Below are positions 48,711-60,222 of a DNA stretch of 64,000 nucleotides, piece after piece. Source of the DNA: Diplodia intermedia (lineage: Eukaryota > Ascomycota > Dothideomycetes > Botryosphaeriales > Botryosphaeriaceae); assembly GCA_021495925.1 (NCBI GenBank), contig JAKEKT010000098.1, positions 1 to 64,000 on the forward strand. Reading direction: 5' to 3'. The notes under the pieces are model-generated. The model was not told the DNA's origin. It saw only the letters and a list, made by a program, of their open reading frames with translations, and did not search any database. Made by a program: the position numbers and the translations under genes. Position 1 is the stretch's first letter. Each line of letters opens with the position of its first letter.

Positions 48711-49562
48711 ATGGTCAAACCTCTCTCCTTCAAAGGCGACAAGAAACCCAGGAAGCGCAAGCGTGCGGCCGCCGACGACAATGAAGATGGCGCTCCTGCA
48801 GGCAAGGAGCTTTCCAGGGCCGGTAGCTCTGCAGCTCCAGCCGCCGAAGACGACGATTCCTGGGTGACGGCCGAAGCCGCTTCCGACATCTCTGGCCCCG
48901 TCACTTTTGTGCTGCCCACCGATCCGGCCTCGTTTCTGGGATGCGACGCCAACGGCACCGTCTTCACGAGCAAGGTCGAAAACATGGTCGAGGACGATGC
49001 GTTGACGGCCGAACCGCACGACGTGCGTCAGGTGTGGATTGCGCACAGGGTCGCGGGCAGCGAGACCTTCAGCTTCAAGGGGCACCACGGGAAGTGGGTG
49101 CCTCCTTCCAGTCAATACGACGGTGCACTGACATTCCACCCCAGGTATCTCGCATGCGACAAATTCGGCGTCCTGTCGGCTCAACGCGAGGCCGTCTCGC
49201 AAGACGAATCGTTTCTTTGCATCCCCGTTGCCGACAACCCTGGCACCTTCGCCGTCCAGACCCAGCGTGAGAAGTTCATCGCCGTCGACGAGGGCAAGAA
49301 CGAAGTCCGCGGTGATTCCGAGAACATTGACTTCAACTCGACCTTCCGCATCCGCATGCAGGCTCGCTTCAAGCCGAGGCCGAAGACCAACAAGGAGCAG
49401 AGGGCGGCAGAGAAGATTTCTAGGAAGGAGCTCGAGGAGATGGTCGGAAGACCGCTAGAGGATGACGAGGTCAAGAAGTTGAAGAGATCAAGAAGGGATG
49501 GGAACTTCCACGAGACGCTGCTCGATGTGAAGGTTAAGGGGAAGCACGACAAGTTTGCGTAA
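48711..49562 (+). CDS. FRG1-like actin-bundling/RNA-associated protein
   Basis: The whole stretch reads as one open frame of 283 codons. A 51-nt intron (49094-49144, GTGGGT..CCCAG), a multiple of three without a stop, most likely interrupts it. Removing it joins GHHGK to YLACDKFGVLSAQREA, the conserved FRG1 sequence, and gives 266 aa, close to human FRG1 (258 aa). A basic nuclear signal (KKPRKRKR) lies at residues 11-18. A beta-trefoil-like fold covers about 50-195 (QVWIAHRV, DESFLCIPV, KFIAVDEGKNEV). A Lys-rich helical tail ends GKHDKFA. FRG1 proteins are nucleolar or nuclear and linked to RNA processing and actin bundling. The start context CACCATGG is good. Confidence 0.85.
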   Translation: MVKPLSFKGDKKPRKRKRAAADDNEDGAPAGKELSRAGSSAAPAAEDDDSWVTAEAASDISGPVTFVLPTDPASFLGCDANGTVFTSKVENMVEDDALTAEPHDVRQVWIAHRVAGSETFSFKGHHGKWVPPSSQYDGALTFHPRYLACDKFGVLSAQREAVSQDESFLCIPVADNPGTFAVQTQREKFIAVDEGKNEVRGDSENIDFNSTFRIRMQARFKPRPKTNKEQRAAEKISRKELEEMVGRPLEDDEVKKLKRSRRDGNFHETLLDVKVKGKHDKFA

Positions 49563-50849
49563 TCCACAGCCACGTCCGAAGCGGCCAGAAAGTCGCCGTT
49601 GCGAATCAGGGATGGGGATGGGCAATTCCCGAAGAGGAACCTCGATAGAGAGAGGCGGGCTGTGCTCGTCGTCATCTGCCTACTGATCCACCGACTTCAC
49701 CGGTCCAGCACCTGCAGTCAACCTCCGGTACGGAATGCGTGCCACATGGGTGATTGGTGCTGCTCTTGACGTTGAGATAGCAAGCATCTTGATGTGAGGC
49801 AGTGCTAGCTAACTCGTCTGATGTACGTTCGAGGCCAGCCGTTCAGCAGGTGACAGCTATGCCGACCAGATTCAATGACCCAAGCAGGCTTGGCCACGCC
49901 CATGCATGCAGTCATCGACAGTGGAGGTAAGCACAGGTGCGTAGAAATTACATTCTTTTCTCGCAGAGCAACTGTGCTGGATCCGAGCTCGAGCTTTTAA
50001 ATTGTCGCTGTTATGTTTGTCATGTCAGGCATAATTCTCTTGGCTTCTCAAATGAGCCCAAGATCTAGAAAACCGAGCATGACTCTGACCGGTGGCCATG
50101 GACAGCCGGCAATCTCACCGCTTCATCGTGTTTCCGCAGTGTGCCGACAGATGTTGCCAGGCATAGAGGGAGGCTCACACGAACGCAGTACGCGCAATCA
50201 TCAGGGCAAACCATCAAATGAGAGGGAAAAGCCTTCTTCCTCGCATCCAGAAATATCGACGGCGGGAGCTAACGGAGGTGGCGGAGCTGGCGCTCTGGGG
50301 AAGTGAGAAGCCGTTTCGGACTTGAAAGCGAGCAGGGCGGGCACGGTTAGGCAGACCGTGTCGCATGACGCAGATGTTTACAGCAGTTGCAACAAGTGCT
50401 TGGCTCGAGCGTACGCGTTTAGCCTGAGTCCGGGGTTGCCATTCGCTCGCTTTCAGGATTCCCCTGGCCGCGCGAGTGCAGAGGATTACAGCCACAGCCT
50501 TCCCGCGCCCTGGCACCTCTTGGCACGCAGCAGGATCAGCACTCCCCGCCCGACCATGCCCGCCGTGGTTCCAATCAAGATGCATCGCGGCCAAAGAAGC
50601 CGCCTCTTGGCTTCCATTTCCCGACAAAGACCACGCTTCCTGTGCTTGGTAGCACCGACTGCGCCTCAGGACTCGTCGTCAGTGCGGTCTTGGTCGCGAA
50701 TGACGCTGCTGGCCGTTGAGCGGATATAAATTCCCCGGACATCAGAGTGTGGAGTAGCTGCAACCCAGTTCGTTTCCAGTCAAGAGTCACACGACAGCAG
50801 AATCGTCCCCTCGTCCCATCCATCGTCAATCCATCAACTTCAACCCACC
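49563..50849. other. Intergenic, FRG1-like to Cys-rich GPI protein
   Basis: 1.29 kb. It contains the promoter of the GPI-anchored protein, with a TATA box at 50725. Short frames on either strand show no domain. Confidence 0.5.
50725..50730 (+). promoter_or_regulatory. TATA box of the Cys-rich GPI protein gene
   Basis: GGATATAAATT lies 120 bp before the start codon at 50850. A CT/CA-rich leader follows, as is usual in strongly expressed fungal genes. Confidence 0.5.
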
Positions 50850-51522
50850 ATGCAATACAAGGCTCTCGCTCTCCTCTCGGCCATTGCCGCCATCGGCTCG
50901 GCCCAGGACATCGAACTCAACGACGTCCCCAATGCCTGTCGATCTGTCTGCCAGAGCACCGTCGACCTGACCACCCAGTGCGACCGCCAGACCGAAGACG
51001 ACGACCAAGGCTACCTCAGCTGCGTCTGTTCCACCACCAACGCGAGCAGCTTCATCCCCGAGTGCGAGGCCTGCGTCGCCGCCAACGACGAGGCTGACAA
51101 CGGTAAGAATAACGGCATCAATACTCGCCATCCCACTCAGCAATAAAGAATACAATGACTAAAAGCACAACCAAATCGCAGACGTCCGCGACATCGTCAG
51201 CTCCTGCTCTTTTACCCAAGTCTCCACCTGGAACTCGGGGACCGCCACCGCCACCGCCACCTCTTCCGGCTCCACGTCTTTCAGTATCTCCCTGGCCAGC
51301 TCAGTCACGGCCACCGCCTCAGGCTCCGGCACCGGTTCTTCGGCCACCGGCACCAGTGGCAGCACCAGCAGCACCACCGGCAGCGGCAGCAACAGCGCGG
51401 GCACAGCCTCAGCCAGCGCCACGGGCTCTGCTCAGGCTACGGGTGCCGCCGCGCCCGCCGTCACCGCCGGCTTCGGCGGCATCGCTGTTGCCCTCCTGGC
51501 TGGTGTGCCCGCGTTCTTGTAG
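50850..51522 (+). CDS. Secreted Cys-rich, Ser/Thr-rich GPI-anchored protein
   Basis: Two exons: 50850-51102 and 51182-51522, with a 79-nt intron (GTAAGA..CGCAG), phase 1, 197 aa. A signal peptide covers residues 1-18 (ALALLSAIAAIGSAQ). The mature N-terminal domain has eight cysteines in the order NACRSVC, TQC, LSCVC, ECEAC, SSCSF. A stretch of about 90 Ser, Thr, Gly and Ala residues follows, a likely O-glycosylated stalk. The C-terminus is hydrophobic (GGIAVALLAGVPAFL) after a small-residue omega-like site, as in GPI anchoring. Eight cysteines with this spacing recall CFEM-like wall proteins, but the CFEM consensus is not clearly met. The likely place is the plasma membrane or cell wall. Confidence 0.8.
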
Positions 51523-52976
51523 ATCCGCGTGCTTTTGGTGCGCATTATATGGGAAGGTACCTTAAGACCCCTTGGGTGTGGTTGCAGGTAGCACCGGAGT
51601 GTACCCTTGGGCGTTGGCATTCGTATTGGCTTGCTTTTTTGGGATGATTTCGGAAGAGAAATTTGAGTAGACAGATATGACGCCGATCCGCGAAACAGCA
51701 ACGATGACGTAGTGCTCGAGATACCATACAGATATCCATAATGAATTTGAATAGTGGTTTGTCCTTTTACTCCCCTCATGAGTTTATAAAGGTATCCTTT
51801 GGTTGCAGATGAAGGAGTGGAGGGACATCGGCATTTTACGACTATGTGGCTGAGTAGAAAATGGCGAGCAAGCAAATTTTGAAACAATAAAAATATTCCT
51901 GAAAAGAAAAGAGGAGCAAAATGTATTTAACGCACGTACAACTTGCTAACCTTCGGCTGAATGACACTACTGGTGTTGGAAAGTGCAATGCCCACCAACG
52001 ATGACGACGCCCGTTCTCACTATTTGATTTTCCAAGAAGACGCTGTTCATCGTAACACGCGTTTGTGATTCTCACTCGTAAGCACAATTACATCGTCTCT
52101 CCATTGCAACCATAGATTCCAGTACATTAATACTATTTTATTCACTCTCAAATCTACATCAGATACCGCCGTGACCCAAGGTTCGACGGTGGGTACTGGT
52201 TTGGAAACTATGACATTGCAAATGGCAACGATACCTAAGAAGTAGTTGAATAGGCGCATTTTTTCCAGCTAAGGTATCGGCCGAGAATCATGTAGTCGGG
52301 TTAGTCCGGTCATTCCTATTGCCATCATAAGGCTGAAGTGGAAAATAGGCATCCCATGAAAGCGGGCTTATCCTTGTGATCGGTAACCCGACGGTGTGAA
52401 GGCCCAGTAGTAAGGCTGCCCGAGCCTTAGAGGCTTAAAACAAAGACGGCGAAAGCGAATGGAGGGAGCCAAAGCAAGATCAAGCCCGTTTCTCGCACTT
52501 GAGAAATGCGTGGTGCTAACGTTGGCTCTCATCAGCTTGAACATGTAGATCAACCAGAAACGAGCTTTCTGGGATGCAGGCGCTTTCAGCCAACGAACAG
52601 AAAAATGTGCGATTTACGAGAGATTTACTGTGTGGGCCACAGAGGATCTTTGTTGTTGATCGGCACTTTTTCTGTTAATAGATGCGTTGTGTTGTTGTCC
52701 ACTAGCGTCCTCCCTCGCTTCAGCGGGGCTGTGCTTGCCAGCTTAACCGCACCTCAGCCTCGAAGGATCAAACACGAAAAACTATCAATGCGTCCCACCA
52801 GCCATTCACGTCTCTCGAAGAGGGGAGTCGTCTAGTGACGTTGCTTTTCTTGGCGAAGCGGAGCGGATAATACATAATGGCTGACAGCCTTTATTCGTCA
52901 CGACTACACAACTTATCTTTTCCATTCGTTCATATCCTTCCGAAGACCTCAGAGAGAAGTGAAGACACGCTTGAAA
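51523..52976. other. Intergenic, GPI protein to four-TM protein
   Basis: 1.45 kb of AT-richer non-coding sequence. It contains one short minus-strand frame with a signal-peptide-like start (52259-52047, listed separately). No other gene is supported. Confidence 0.45.
52047..52259 (-). CDS. Possible small secreted protein, unrecognised
   Basis: A 70-codon frame starts MRLFNYFLGIVAICNVIVS, which looks like a signal peptide, followed by KPVPTVEPWVTAVSD. The rest (from about residue 38) is not distinctive. A possible donor (GTGAATAAAATAG) lies near codon 38, so the C-terminal part could be spliced differently. There is no cysteine in the mature part and no family match. It may be a chance frame. 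Confidence 0.2.
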   Translation of the reverse strand: MRLFNYFLGIVAICNVIVSKPVPTVEPWVTAVSDVDLRVNKIVLMYWNLWLQWRDDVIVLTSENHKRVLR

Positions 52977-53887
52977 ATGGCGATTCCGTTCTCTAGATTC
53001 ACCCACTCCCCGCCCGCCCGCTGGCGCGGCTGCCTGAAACACGGTCCACGGCTGCTCATCCCGCTGCTTGTCTTGGACATCGTCATCGTGGTGCTCGTGG
53101 CCGCCTCGATGGTCTACTCAGCCACAGCCACAACATACTACGGCTCCACGAACATCGGCATGTACTGGGGCGGCAGCACGAGCGAGAAAGCGTAAGTAGT
53201 AGTCTCTCACCGACGACAATATTGCCCGCCGCCGCCGCCGCCGCCAAAACACACACACACATACACAAACACCAAAGCTGACCCCATCCCTCCAACACCA
53301 ACAGCGGCAACGTATTCCTCTACCTCGCCGTCCCCGCGATCGACCTCCTCCACATCCTCGCCCAGACCGCCGCCTACCTCTCCACCACCACCACCACCAC
53401 CACCAGCCCAAAGTCCGAGTCCAACGACGACGGCAATCCCACCGCCGCCGCCACCATCTCCCTCCTCCACCCCGCCGCCGCCCTCTCCGGCGCCCTCGTC
53501 TCCTTCTGCCTCTGGGCCTACCAGGCCCCCGTCGCCGCCGTCATGGACTTCATCGGGTGGGAGCAGCCGGGCGACGCCGCGTGGAGCGGCCTCGCCGTCG
53601 CGCGCTGCGTGCTCGGCGTCGCCGTGTGGATCCTCTGGGCCGTGTACGCGGGGTACGGCGCCGCCGCGGTGCACCGTTGGAGGACCGAGGGATCGGGGAC
53701 GGCGGGGGAGGAGGGGAGGGCGCGGGGGTGGGGGTGGGACGAGGGGAGGAGGAGGGAGGCGGGAGGGGAGGAAGGGTTGGAGTTGGGGGGGTTGGGCGGT
53801 GCCGCGGCGAGGACGTCGAAGGTGTCGGGGGAGACGATGGTGGATGTGGAGCTGGACGAGACTGGGTATGGTGGAAGGAAGGTGTGA
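52977..53887 (+). CDS. Four-TM membrane protein, unrecognised family
   Basis: Two exons: 52977-53191 and 53305-53887, with a 113-nt intron (GTAAGT..ACAG), phase 2, 265 aa. Four hydrophobic segments are visible: IPLLVLDIVIVVLVAASMVY, FLYLAVPAIDLLHILAQTAA, ALSGALVSFCLWAYQAPVAA and ARCVLGVAVWILWAVYAGYG. A Thr run (ACC repeat, 53388-53405) lies between segments 2 and 3. The C-terminal about 80 residues are Gly/Glu/Arg-rich and hydrophilic. The intron holds a GCC run and a CA run. The layout resembles MARVEL-type or other fungal tetraspan membrane proteins, but no signature was recognised. Base composition swings from C-rich to G-rich within exon 2. Confidence 0.65.
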
Positions 53888-54333
53888 GTGGTTTGGGGGA
53901 GGATCTTTCTGTGGAAAGGTGGAGGTAATGTCTGATGAGAATGATTACGGACGGAACGTTTGGCTCAGGGAAAGGAGTGCATTACGACAGAGGAAAAGTA
54001 CAAATGCGGATGTAATGCACGATTTCGGTGGCTGGCATAATGTTTAATCATCTTTAGACACAACAAACATGAAGGCTATTATACGACTGCAGGCGGAGTA
54101 TGTCAGCTGGAACTGAATCTGATGCCACAAGCTATCGAAGAGCAGGCGTGAGGATTGCTCGCGACTGAACAGTATTCCATTTGGAAGCCTGCTTTTACCT
54201 AAGTAGTGGAAGGGCCGCCAAATATACCGGGCGATTCTCGTGTGCCTGAGATACCCAAATGCCACCACTTCCGTGCAACATTAGCAATGCGGTCCAAGAC
54301 TATACCAAGCTGACCATGCCCTGCTCGTGGAAC
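53888..54333. other. Convergent intergenic region
   Basis: 446 bp between two convergent genes, presumably both 3' UTRs. Nothing else is seen. Confidence 0.5.
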
Positions 54334-56959
54334 CTAGTGCTCAGCAACCGCATCTTCTCCCTTCCCATCCGGAGAGTGAGCTTCAGTCGTACCTTCGCCC
54401 GGATTTTCTTCCTCAGTACCATTGGCATGTGCGTCAGCCTCACTCGCAGCCGAGTTCTCTCCGTTTCCATCGGTCATTTGCACATCTTCAGCCTGATCAC
54501 TGGGGGCGGCCTGGAGGAGCCACAGCTCTGCAATGTTGGAGAACTCAACCCAACGCCTGCTCGGATCCTCCTCTCCGTCCTCAGTGACGTCGAACGTCTT
54601 CGACTCAAGCATGCCATCTTGGTTGCCAGAACGCGTTTTAGGCAGTTTGCGCGGGACGTCAAGAGCAGCAAGCTGCAGGTATACTGCATCTTCCTCGGTA
54701 TCCAAGACCTTGGCCCTGCGGTAGTCAGATACGATAGGCTGCCAGCCGGTTAGTTCTGACACTTCCATTTCCTTGTAGACAACCATCGAGCCAGTGCGAA
54801 TATCCTCGGCTACAATATTCTGCAGAGTTGTGACATCCGAAGGCAGAGAAGGAAAATCGTCGCTCGCATTCGTCTGCCCATCGGTCTTCTTGTGCTTTGA
54901 TGAAGCTCCAGACATGCTTTGCGCATCTTGCGTCTCTTGGAGGAGCTGCGATTGTGCAGCGTCGGCCTCAGCTGGCTCATCATAGTCAAGAATGCCCCAA
55001 TCTTCGTTCTCGTTCGGTTCGTAGTACTGCTCCGGTTCCTCATCCGTCCGGTTGTTCCTCTTACTCTTTTTCTTGCTCTTCTTCTTGGGCTCGTACTGCT
55101 GCTCATACCCCTCATACTGCCAGTAATGCTGCTGCGGATCCCAACGTTGCTGGAAGGGAAAGGATGGGGCGCTCAGCTGCTGTACATTCTCGTCGGACAC
55201 TTCGAACGCTATTAGCTCCACCCTGGATTTCCAGGAATCAGGATCCTGGAGATCCTCGGGTTCCTTTTCGTCTTCTTGCATGGAGGCTTCGCCATAAGAC
55301 TTCTTTTTGCCACGTCCGCTTGCGTCGGCAGCTATCTTGTCCCTCAACTTCTGCTCCTCTTCTTTGTTCTTTGGAGTACGGAGACCCAGTGATCCCATGG
55401 TCAAGCGGCGGAAGCTGCCAACATCGATGCGCTTACGCTTAAGTGCTGAAGCATCTGCGACTTCATTCGTGTCTTTTTGCGACGTCTCGGCGACATTTTC
55501 CGGTAGGGCATTGACAGTAGGTATTTGGTCCTTATCACCGAGACCGACCTCCCCAGCTTTGTTGGGTGCGTCTCCCTTAGTGTTTGCATCTACTCCTTTG
55601 CCCTCTAGAGCCTCAACATCTGTGAGAGTAGAGTTTGCATCAGTTAGAACATTCTTCGTATCGAGCATCTTGAGTAGAGCCGCCTTCCTCTCCTCGAGCG
55701 TCTGGGTACCCAAGCGTTCAGGTTCTCTTTCTGTCTGACGGGAAGGTGCAGTAATGAGGTCAGCCCTTCGGGGGTTTCGGGGGTCCGCTAGCCGCTTACC
55801 AGCTTCTTGAAGCTTATTCCTCTTGTGGAGCTTTCCAAGCCGGCGACGCCTGTTCCGCGCTTTGGTTCTCTCCAAACCTTGGAAGGGCGGACGGCTTGGC
55901 TCCGGCGATTCGTTCTGATTTCCAGAAGCCGCCTGAGCTAAGATCGCGGGTGCCTTTGAGCTGGCTTCGTCCGGTTCCGAGCTGGAGTCAGAATCGCCGG
56001 AGTCGGAGGAAGACGAGTCAGAGTCCGAGGAATCGTCCGCCGAGGACTTCTTAGACGAGGCGTCAGACGAGACGTCAGACGAAGAGATGTCGGATGAAGA
56101 GATGTCGGATGAAGAGTCTGAATCGGAGCTAGAATCATCGGTTGATGCGGTGTCGGCCATCTTTACGTCGGCACGGGCCGGTGTTGCATGGGGCGAGACA
56201 TCCGACGAGCTGTCCGAGATGCTGCTCGAGGAAACATCATCGCCGGATGGGGCCTGGTATTCCTCCTCCGTGTCGTCATCCGATGGGAGCGCTACCAATG
56301 CTTTATCGTCTTGGAAATGCACGCTTTTGTCCGACTTGTCCGACTTCACGGAGTCCAGCCTCCTCCGCTTCGGGGCGGGTTGCTCCGCGACGAAGTCTTC
56401 ATCGTGCTCGTCGTCATCGTCAATATGATCTTGAAACTGAGGCACGTCTTCGAGGAGACCATGAAGTTCGTCTCCGTCGGTGGACTCGGCGATGGGATTC
56501 TTCAAGGGCGGAATGTTGACGGATGGACGACCAGGCTTCCGAGCGGAGAAGTAGGATTTGCCGAAGGGAATACCATCGATAAGATGCTGGCCGTTCGCGT
56601 TGATCTGGTCGCGGCCGGCGATGTGGCGTGCGCGGAGCTCGGGTTGGGTGAGATGGCGAATGCTAGAGAGTTTTAGCCGTGAAGCGCCCAACGCGTGTCG
56701 GGGAGAGCGGAGTTTACCAGACTTGGTCTTCATCCTTGAAGATGTCCCTGGCCTTTTGGAAGTGCAGAGCCTCGTAGCTGCCGATCTCAACGGCGTAGTC
56801 CTCCAGACCCCAGTGCGGACTCTCGAGCGGGATAACTTCGTTGACGTGCTCGAGCAGCTGGGCGACGGTGAAGGCGTCGTGGGCTCTGTCGTCGGGCACT
56901 GCCCACAGCAGCTCGGCCGTGGGCAGATTGTTGCGGCGGATGCTCAGGCGGAGCCTCAT
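54334..56959 (-). CDS. Coilin-like nuclear protein
   Basis: Two exons: 56959-56718 and 56662-54334, with a 55-nt intron (GTAAAC..TAG), phase 2, 856 aa. The N-terminal about 110 residues form a ubiquitin-like unit (MRLRLSIRRNN, LLWAVP, TVAQLLEHVNEVIP, ALHFQKARDIFKDEDQV). A conserved HIAGRDQINANGQHLIDG stretch follows. The middle is long, acidic and Ser/Asp-rich, with a basic KARNRRRRLGKLHKRNKL block that looks like a nuclear signal. Near the C-terminus, GSMVVYKEMEVSEL followed by GWQPIVSDYRRAKVLD resembles the Tudor-like domain of coilin. Coilin organises Cajal bodies and snRNP assembly. The order ubiquitin-like N-terminus, disordered basic/acidic middle, Tudor-like end matches coilin. Sequence identity is probably low, so the name is an inference from architecture. 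Confidence 0.6.
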
Positions 56960-57927
56960 TCGCGCGGATGTGGAGGGTGGGGTGTCGCGGCGTGTGCAGG
57001 AACGCGATGCGATGACGACGCAAGTGAGGATGTAGCACTAGGTGGAAAATAGGGCTGGCTCCGCACGAGCCACCGCCCGAGGCGCCGGGCCTGGGTGCCT
57101 GGGTCAGCGGTACTCCGTAGGGCAGCGACGAGCCTCGAGAGCCGAACGGCGATCGCAACTGCCCGCGCTGGGAGACCAATACATAATGCTGCCTCTCCAC
57201 CCTCGGCCGAGAAGGAACGGCTGGTCCTGACACTGCCGTTTCACAGTGATCCCAATGCTGGCGCTTCGACTGCTGCTCGGCAATGGCGCCGACTGCCGCA
57301 ATACCAAACGGGCGGGCCTCCCTCCATCTCGGCACATTGAAACATGCCCAAGATTCGCCTACAGCTTACGTCCAAAGAAACGAGCCACCCTCAAGGTCGC
57401 CTGAGCAGGATAGAGTCGTTTGACTCAAGCAGCCACGTCGACCCGGCTCCGGAGCCCTTGTTTGCGTGGGATATTCCGGCGACATGTCCTGCAAGAGGCG
57501 ATGCTTTGGCGTGGTGCGCCGGCGGGCCGACGGTTGCGCACAATTGAGCACGTTTCTCAGAAGGGTAGTTCGTAGCCGGCCAAGGCTGCCGACCGCGCGC
57601 CTAGCCCTACCCGCCCGGATTCCCTGCGTAATCTCCAATTCGACAGCTCCGCTTTTGCTGCCACTTGACGCCTCAATATGCTCGCCTCTGTCGCATCTGC
57701 AATCCAGGTTTCGTGTTTCGATGCACGCTGCTCCACCCTCGCGCTTGGCGGAGACGCCACCGGGGAAAGACCTGCACATCTTTAAAGACTACTCTCCCTC
57801 CTGCCGTCTATCACCAGTCATCTCCTGATACCCAATGGCTTTGTCGTGACCTCCACGCTTTCACCCACTCGCCTCTCGTCCTCTTTGCCAGGGCAACCCC
57901 CTTATCCTTCCATATCAACAGACAGCC
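56960..57927. other. Divergent promoter region coilin-like / ferric reductase
   Basis: 968 bp between divergent start codons. Overlapping frames show no domain. CT-rich leader sequence precedes 57928. Confidence 0.5.
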
Positions 57928-59923
57928 ATGGAGCGAAGACACATCCAAGATGAGTCTTCCGCTACATCGCTGGAGCGTCACTGGGGCTACGCGGACCGGG
58001 TTGTCCCGTGTACCAACGATGCCGGCACCTGCGAGTACCTGGACGCTGTCTACTGGATGATGGACGTGTCCATGCTCTACACCTTCATTTTGTGGGCAGT
58101 CATCGGCGGTCTGCTAGCTCTTTGGGTATTTCTGCGTTTTGCGAAGCCAAGCAGGAAAGTATTCCCCAGATTCTTCCAGGGAAAGGAGGATCTAGAGGCG
58201 CCTGCCAAAAGAGATCTGCAAAGCAGTGTCTACAGGGCATACAGGTCCACTGTGGTGTCGTTAAGGAGATGGCTTTTGCCAGAAACGCTCCGGGGCGTTT
58301 TCGGCAACATCTCGAGACTCCAGGTGTTGATACTTGCCTGCCTCCTTGCATATCTTCTCGTCTTCTCGTAAGTATGGTATTCCACCATATCCACTCCTGC
58401 GCTGACAGGGGAAATACAGGCTCGTGGGGATCGTTTACAAGACCTGGGTCACTCCGGTCAAGACACACCCCGGTCTCTACAACACTCGCACGGGTTTTGG
58501 AGGCTTTGCCGACAGGATCGGGGCTTTTGCTTACGCCCTCACTCCGTTTACCGTCCTGCTTGGCTCCCGCGAAAGTGTGCTCTCGCTGCTCACTGGCGTT
58601 CCCTACCATCACTTCAATTTCCTGCACCGCTGGACCGGTCGCGTTATTTTCATCCAGTCTTTCCTGCACACTCTCGGCTGGACCATCATCGAGGGAAAGC
58701 TCTACCAGCCGCAGCCGACCGTGTTCAAGGAATGGATTGCCCAGCAGTACATGATCTTTGGCATCGTCGCCATGCTATTCATCACTTTCCTTTATATTTT
58801 CAGCATCAAGAGAGTCATCCGGTGGACCGGCTATGAGTTCTTCAGGAAGGCACACTACATCGTGGCAGTGCTGTACTTCGCGGCATGCTGGGGCCACTGG
58901 ACCAAGCTTGCGTGCTGGATGATTGCAAGCCTTGGCTTGTTCTTCATCGACAGAGGCTGCCGTCTCCTGCGCGTCGCCCTCATCCACTCCGGCTACAAGA
59001 GCGGCAACAAGGGCTTCGGGTTCCGCGCCGCCCAGTCGACTCTTCAGGTCTTCGATGACGGTGACTCCACCGTCGTCCGCATGGACTTCGAGCACAACCA
59101 CGACCCCTGGAAGCCCGGCTACCACTTCTACCTTTGCTTCCCAGAGCTCAGCATCTGGCAATCGCACCCCTTCACGCCCTCCTCCCTCCCGGCGCCGCAC
59201 CCAGCCCTTCCCAAGCACACCTACCTCATCCGCGCCGAGAAGGGAGAGACCAAGCGCCTGGCCGACCTCGCCAGGTCTGCCGAGCTCTCCACGGAGAAGA
59301 AGACTACCCCCGTCGTCCTCACCGGGCCCTACGGCACTGCCGCCTTCGACGAAGCCACCAACCAAATCGACAACTTCCTCTGCATCGCTGGCGGCACGGG
59401 CGTCAGCTTCACTCTACCCATCGCCACCGCCGCCGCGCAGGCTGGCGTCACCACCGTCGACTTCGTCTGGATCCTGCGCAAAACCGACAACATCGCCTGG
59501 CTGCGGCCCGAGCTGCTCGACCTCAAGGCGCGCATGGACGATGGGACCCTGCCCGGCCTGCGCATCAAGATCTTCGTCACGCGAGACCGCGAGATCGCCG
59601 CCGCCAAGGTCAAAGCCGGCGAGAAGGACGTCGACGTGTGCGGCTGCTCCGTGTCGTCGCGTCTGTCGGACATACTGGAGCCGCAGGCCGGCTTCGACAT
59701 CGAGTGGCTCGAAGACCACCACCCCGACGTGCGCGAGTGCCTGCGCGACTTTAAGGAGCGCGCCACTGCGGCCGGAGGGCGGTGTCAGGTTGCCGCCAGC
59801 GGGCCTAAGGCTTTGGGTACCGATCTGCGGAGGGGAATCGCGGAGATGAGCGAGGCGGGGAGGGTATGGAAAGGTGATGAGAGCCACGATATCGATCTCT
59901 ACTGGGACGATAGGATGGGCTGA
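57928..59923 (+). CDS. Ferric-chelate reductase (FRE family)
   Basis: Two exons: 57928-58367 and 58420-59923, with a 52-nt intron (GTAAGT..ACAG), phase 2, 647 aa. It starts outside the membrane and then has helices including LYTFILWAVIGGLLALWVFL and VLILACLLAYLLVF. The ferric-reductase membrane domain carries two His pairs, each H-x13-H, that bind two b-type haems: HRWTGRVIFIQSFLH and HYIVAVLYFAACWGH. The cytosolic part has the FAD box HPFT (about residue 392), the NADPH pyrophosphate box GGTGVSF (about 470), and a C-terminal CGCS with a later SGP. It moves electrons from NADPH to extracellular Fe(III) or Cu(II) for high-affinity uptake at the plasma membrane. No iron permease or multicopper oxidase lies next to it. 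Confidence 0.88.
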
Positions 59924-60222
59924 TCTCCAATGAATTAAAAAGAGAGAGAAAGACAAAAAACAACACAGAAGAGCTCTCTGGCAGAGGTCTCACGACCAAA
60001 TGTTTGAACGATATAGATTAATGATGATTGGATATCCATTGTGCGCCCAAAATATTTTTGGCGCCATTTGCCCTTCAAAAACGCCAGAACCCAATGTACA
60101 AAGTGATCTATGATGCTTTTGTTCATGACCAACCGCTCTCTGCTCTTCTCTGGAGTGCCTACACAGAGCACAGAAATATCATCGATGCGAAGTGGAAGTT
60201 TTTTCGTAGTGGCTCTTCTCCC

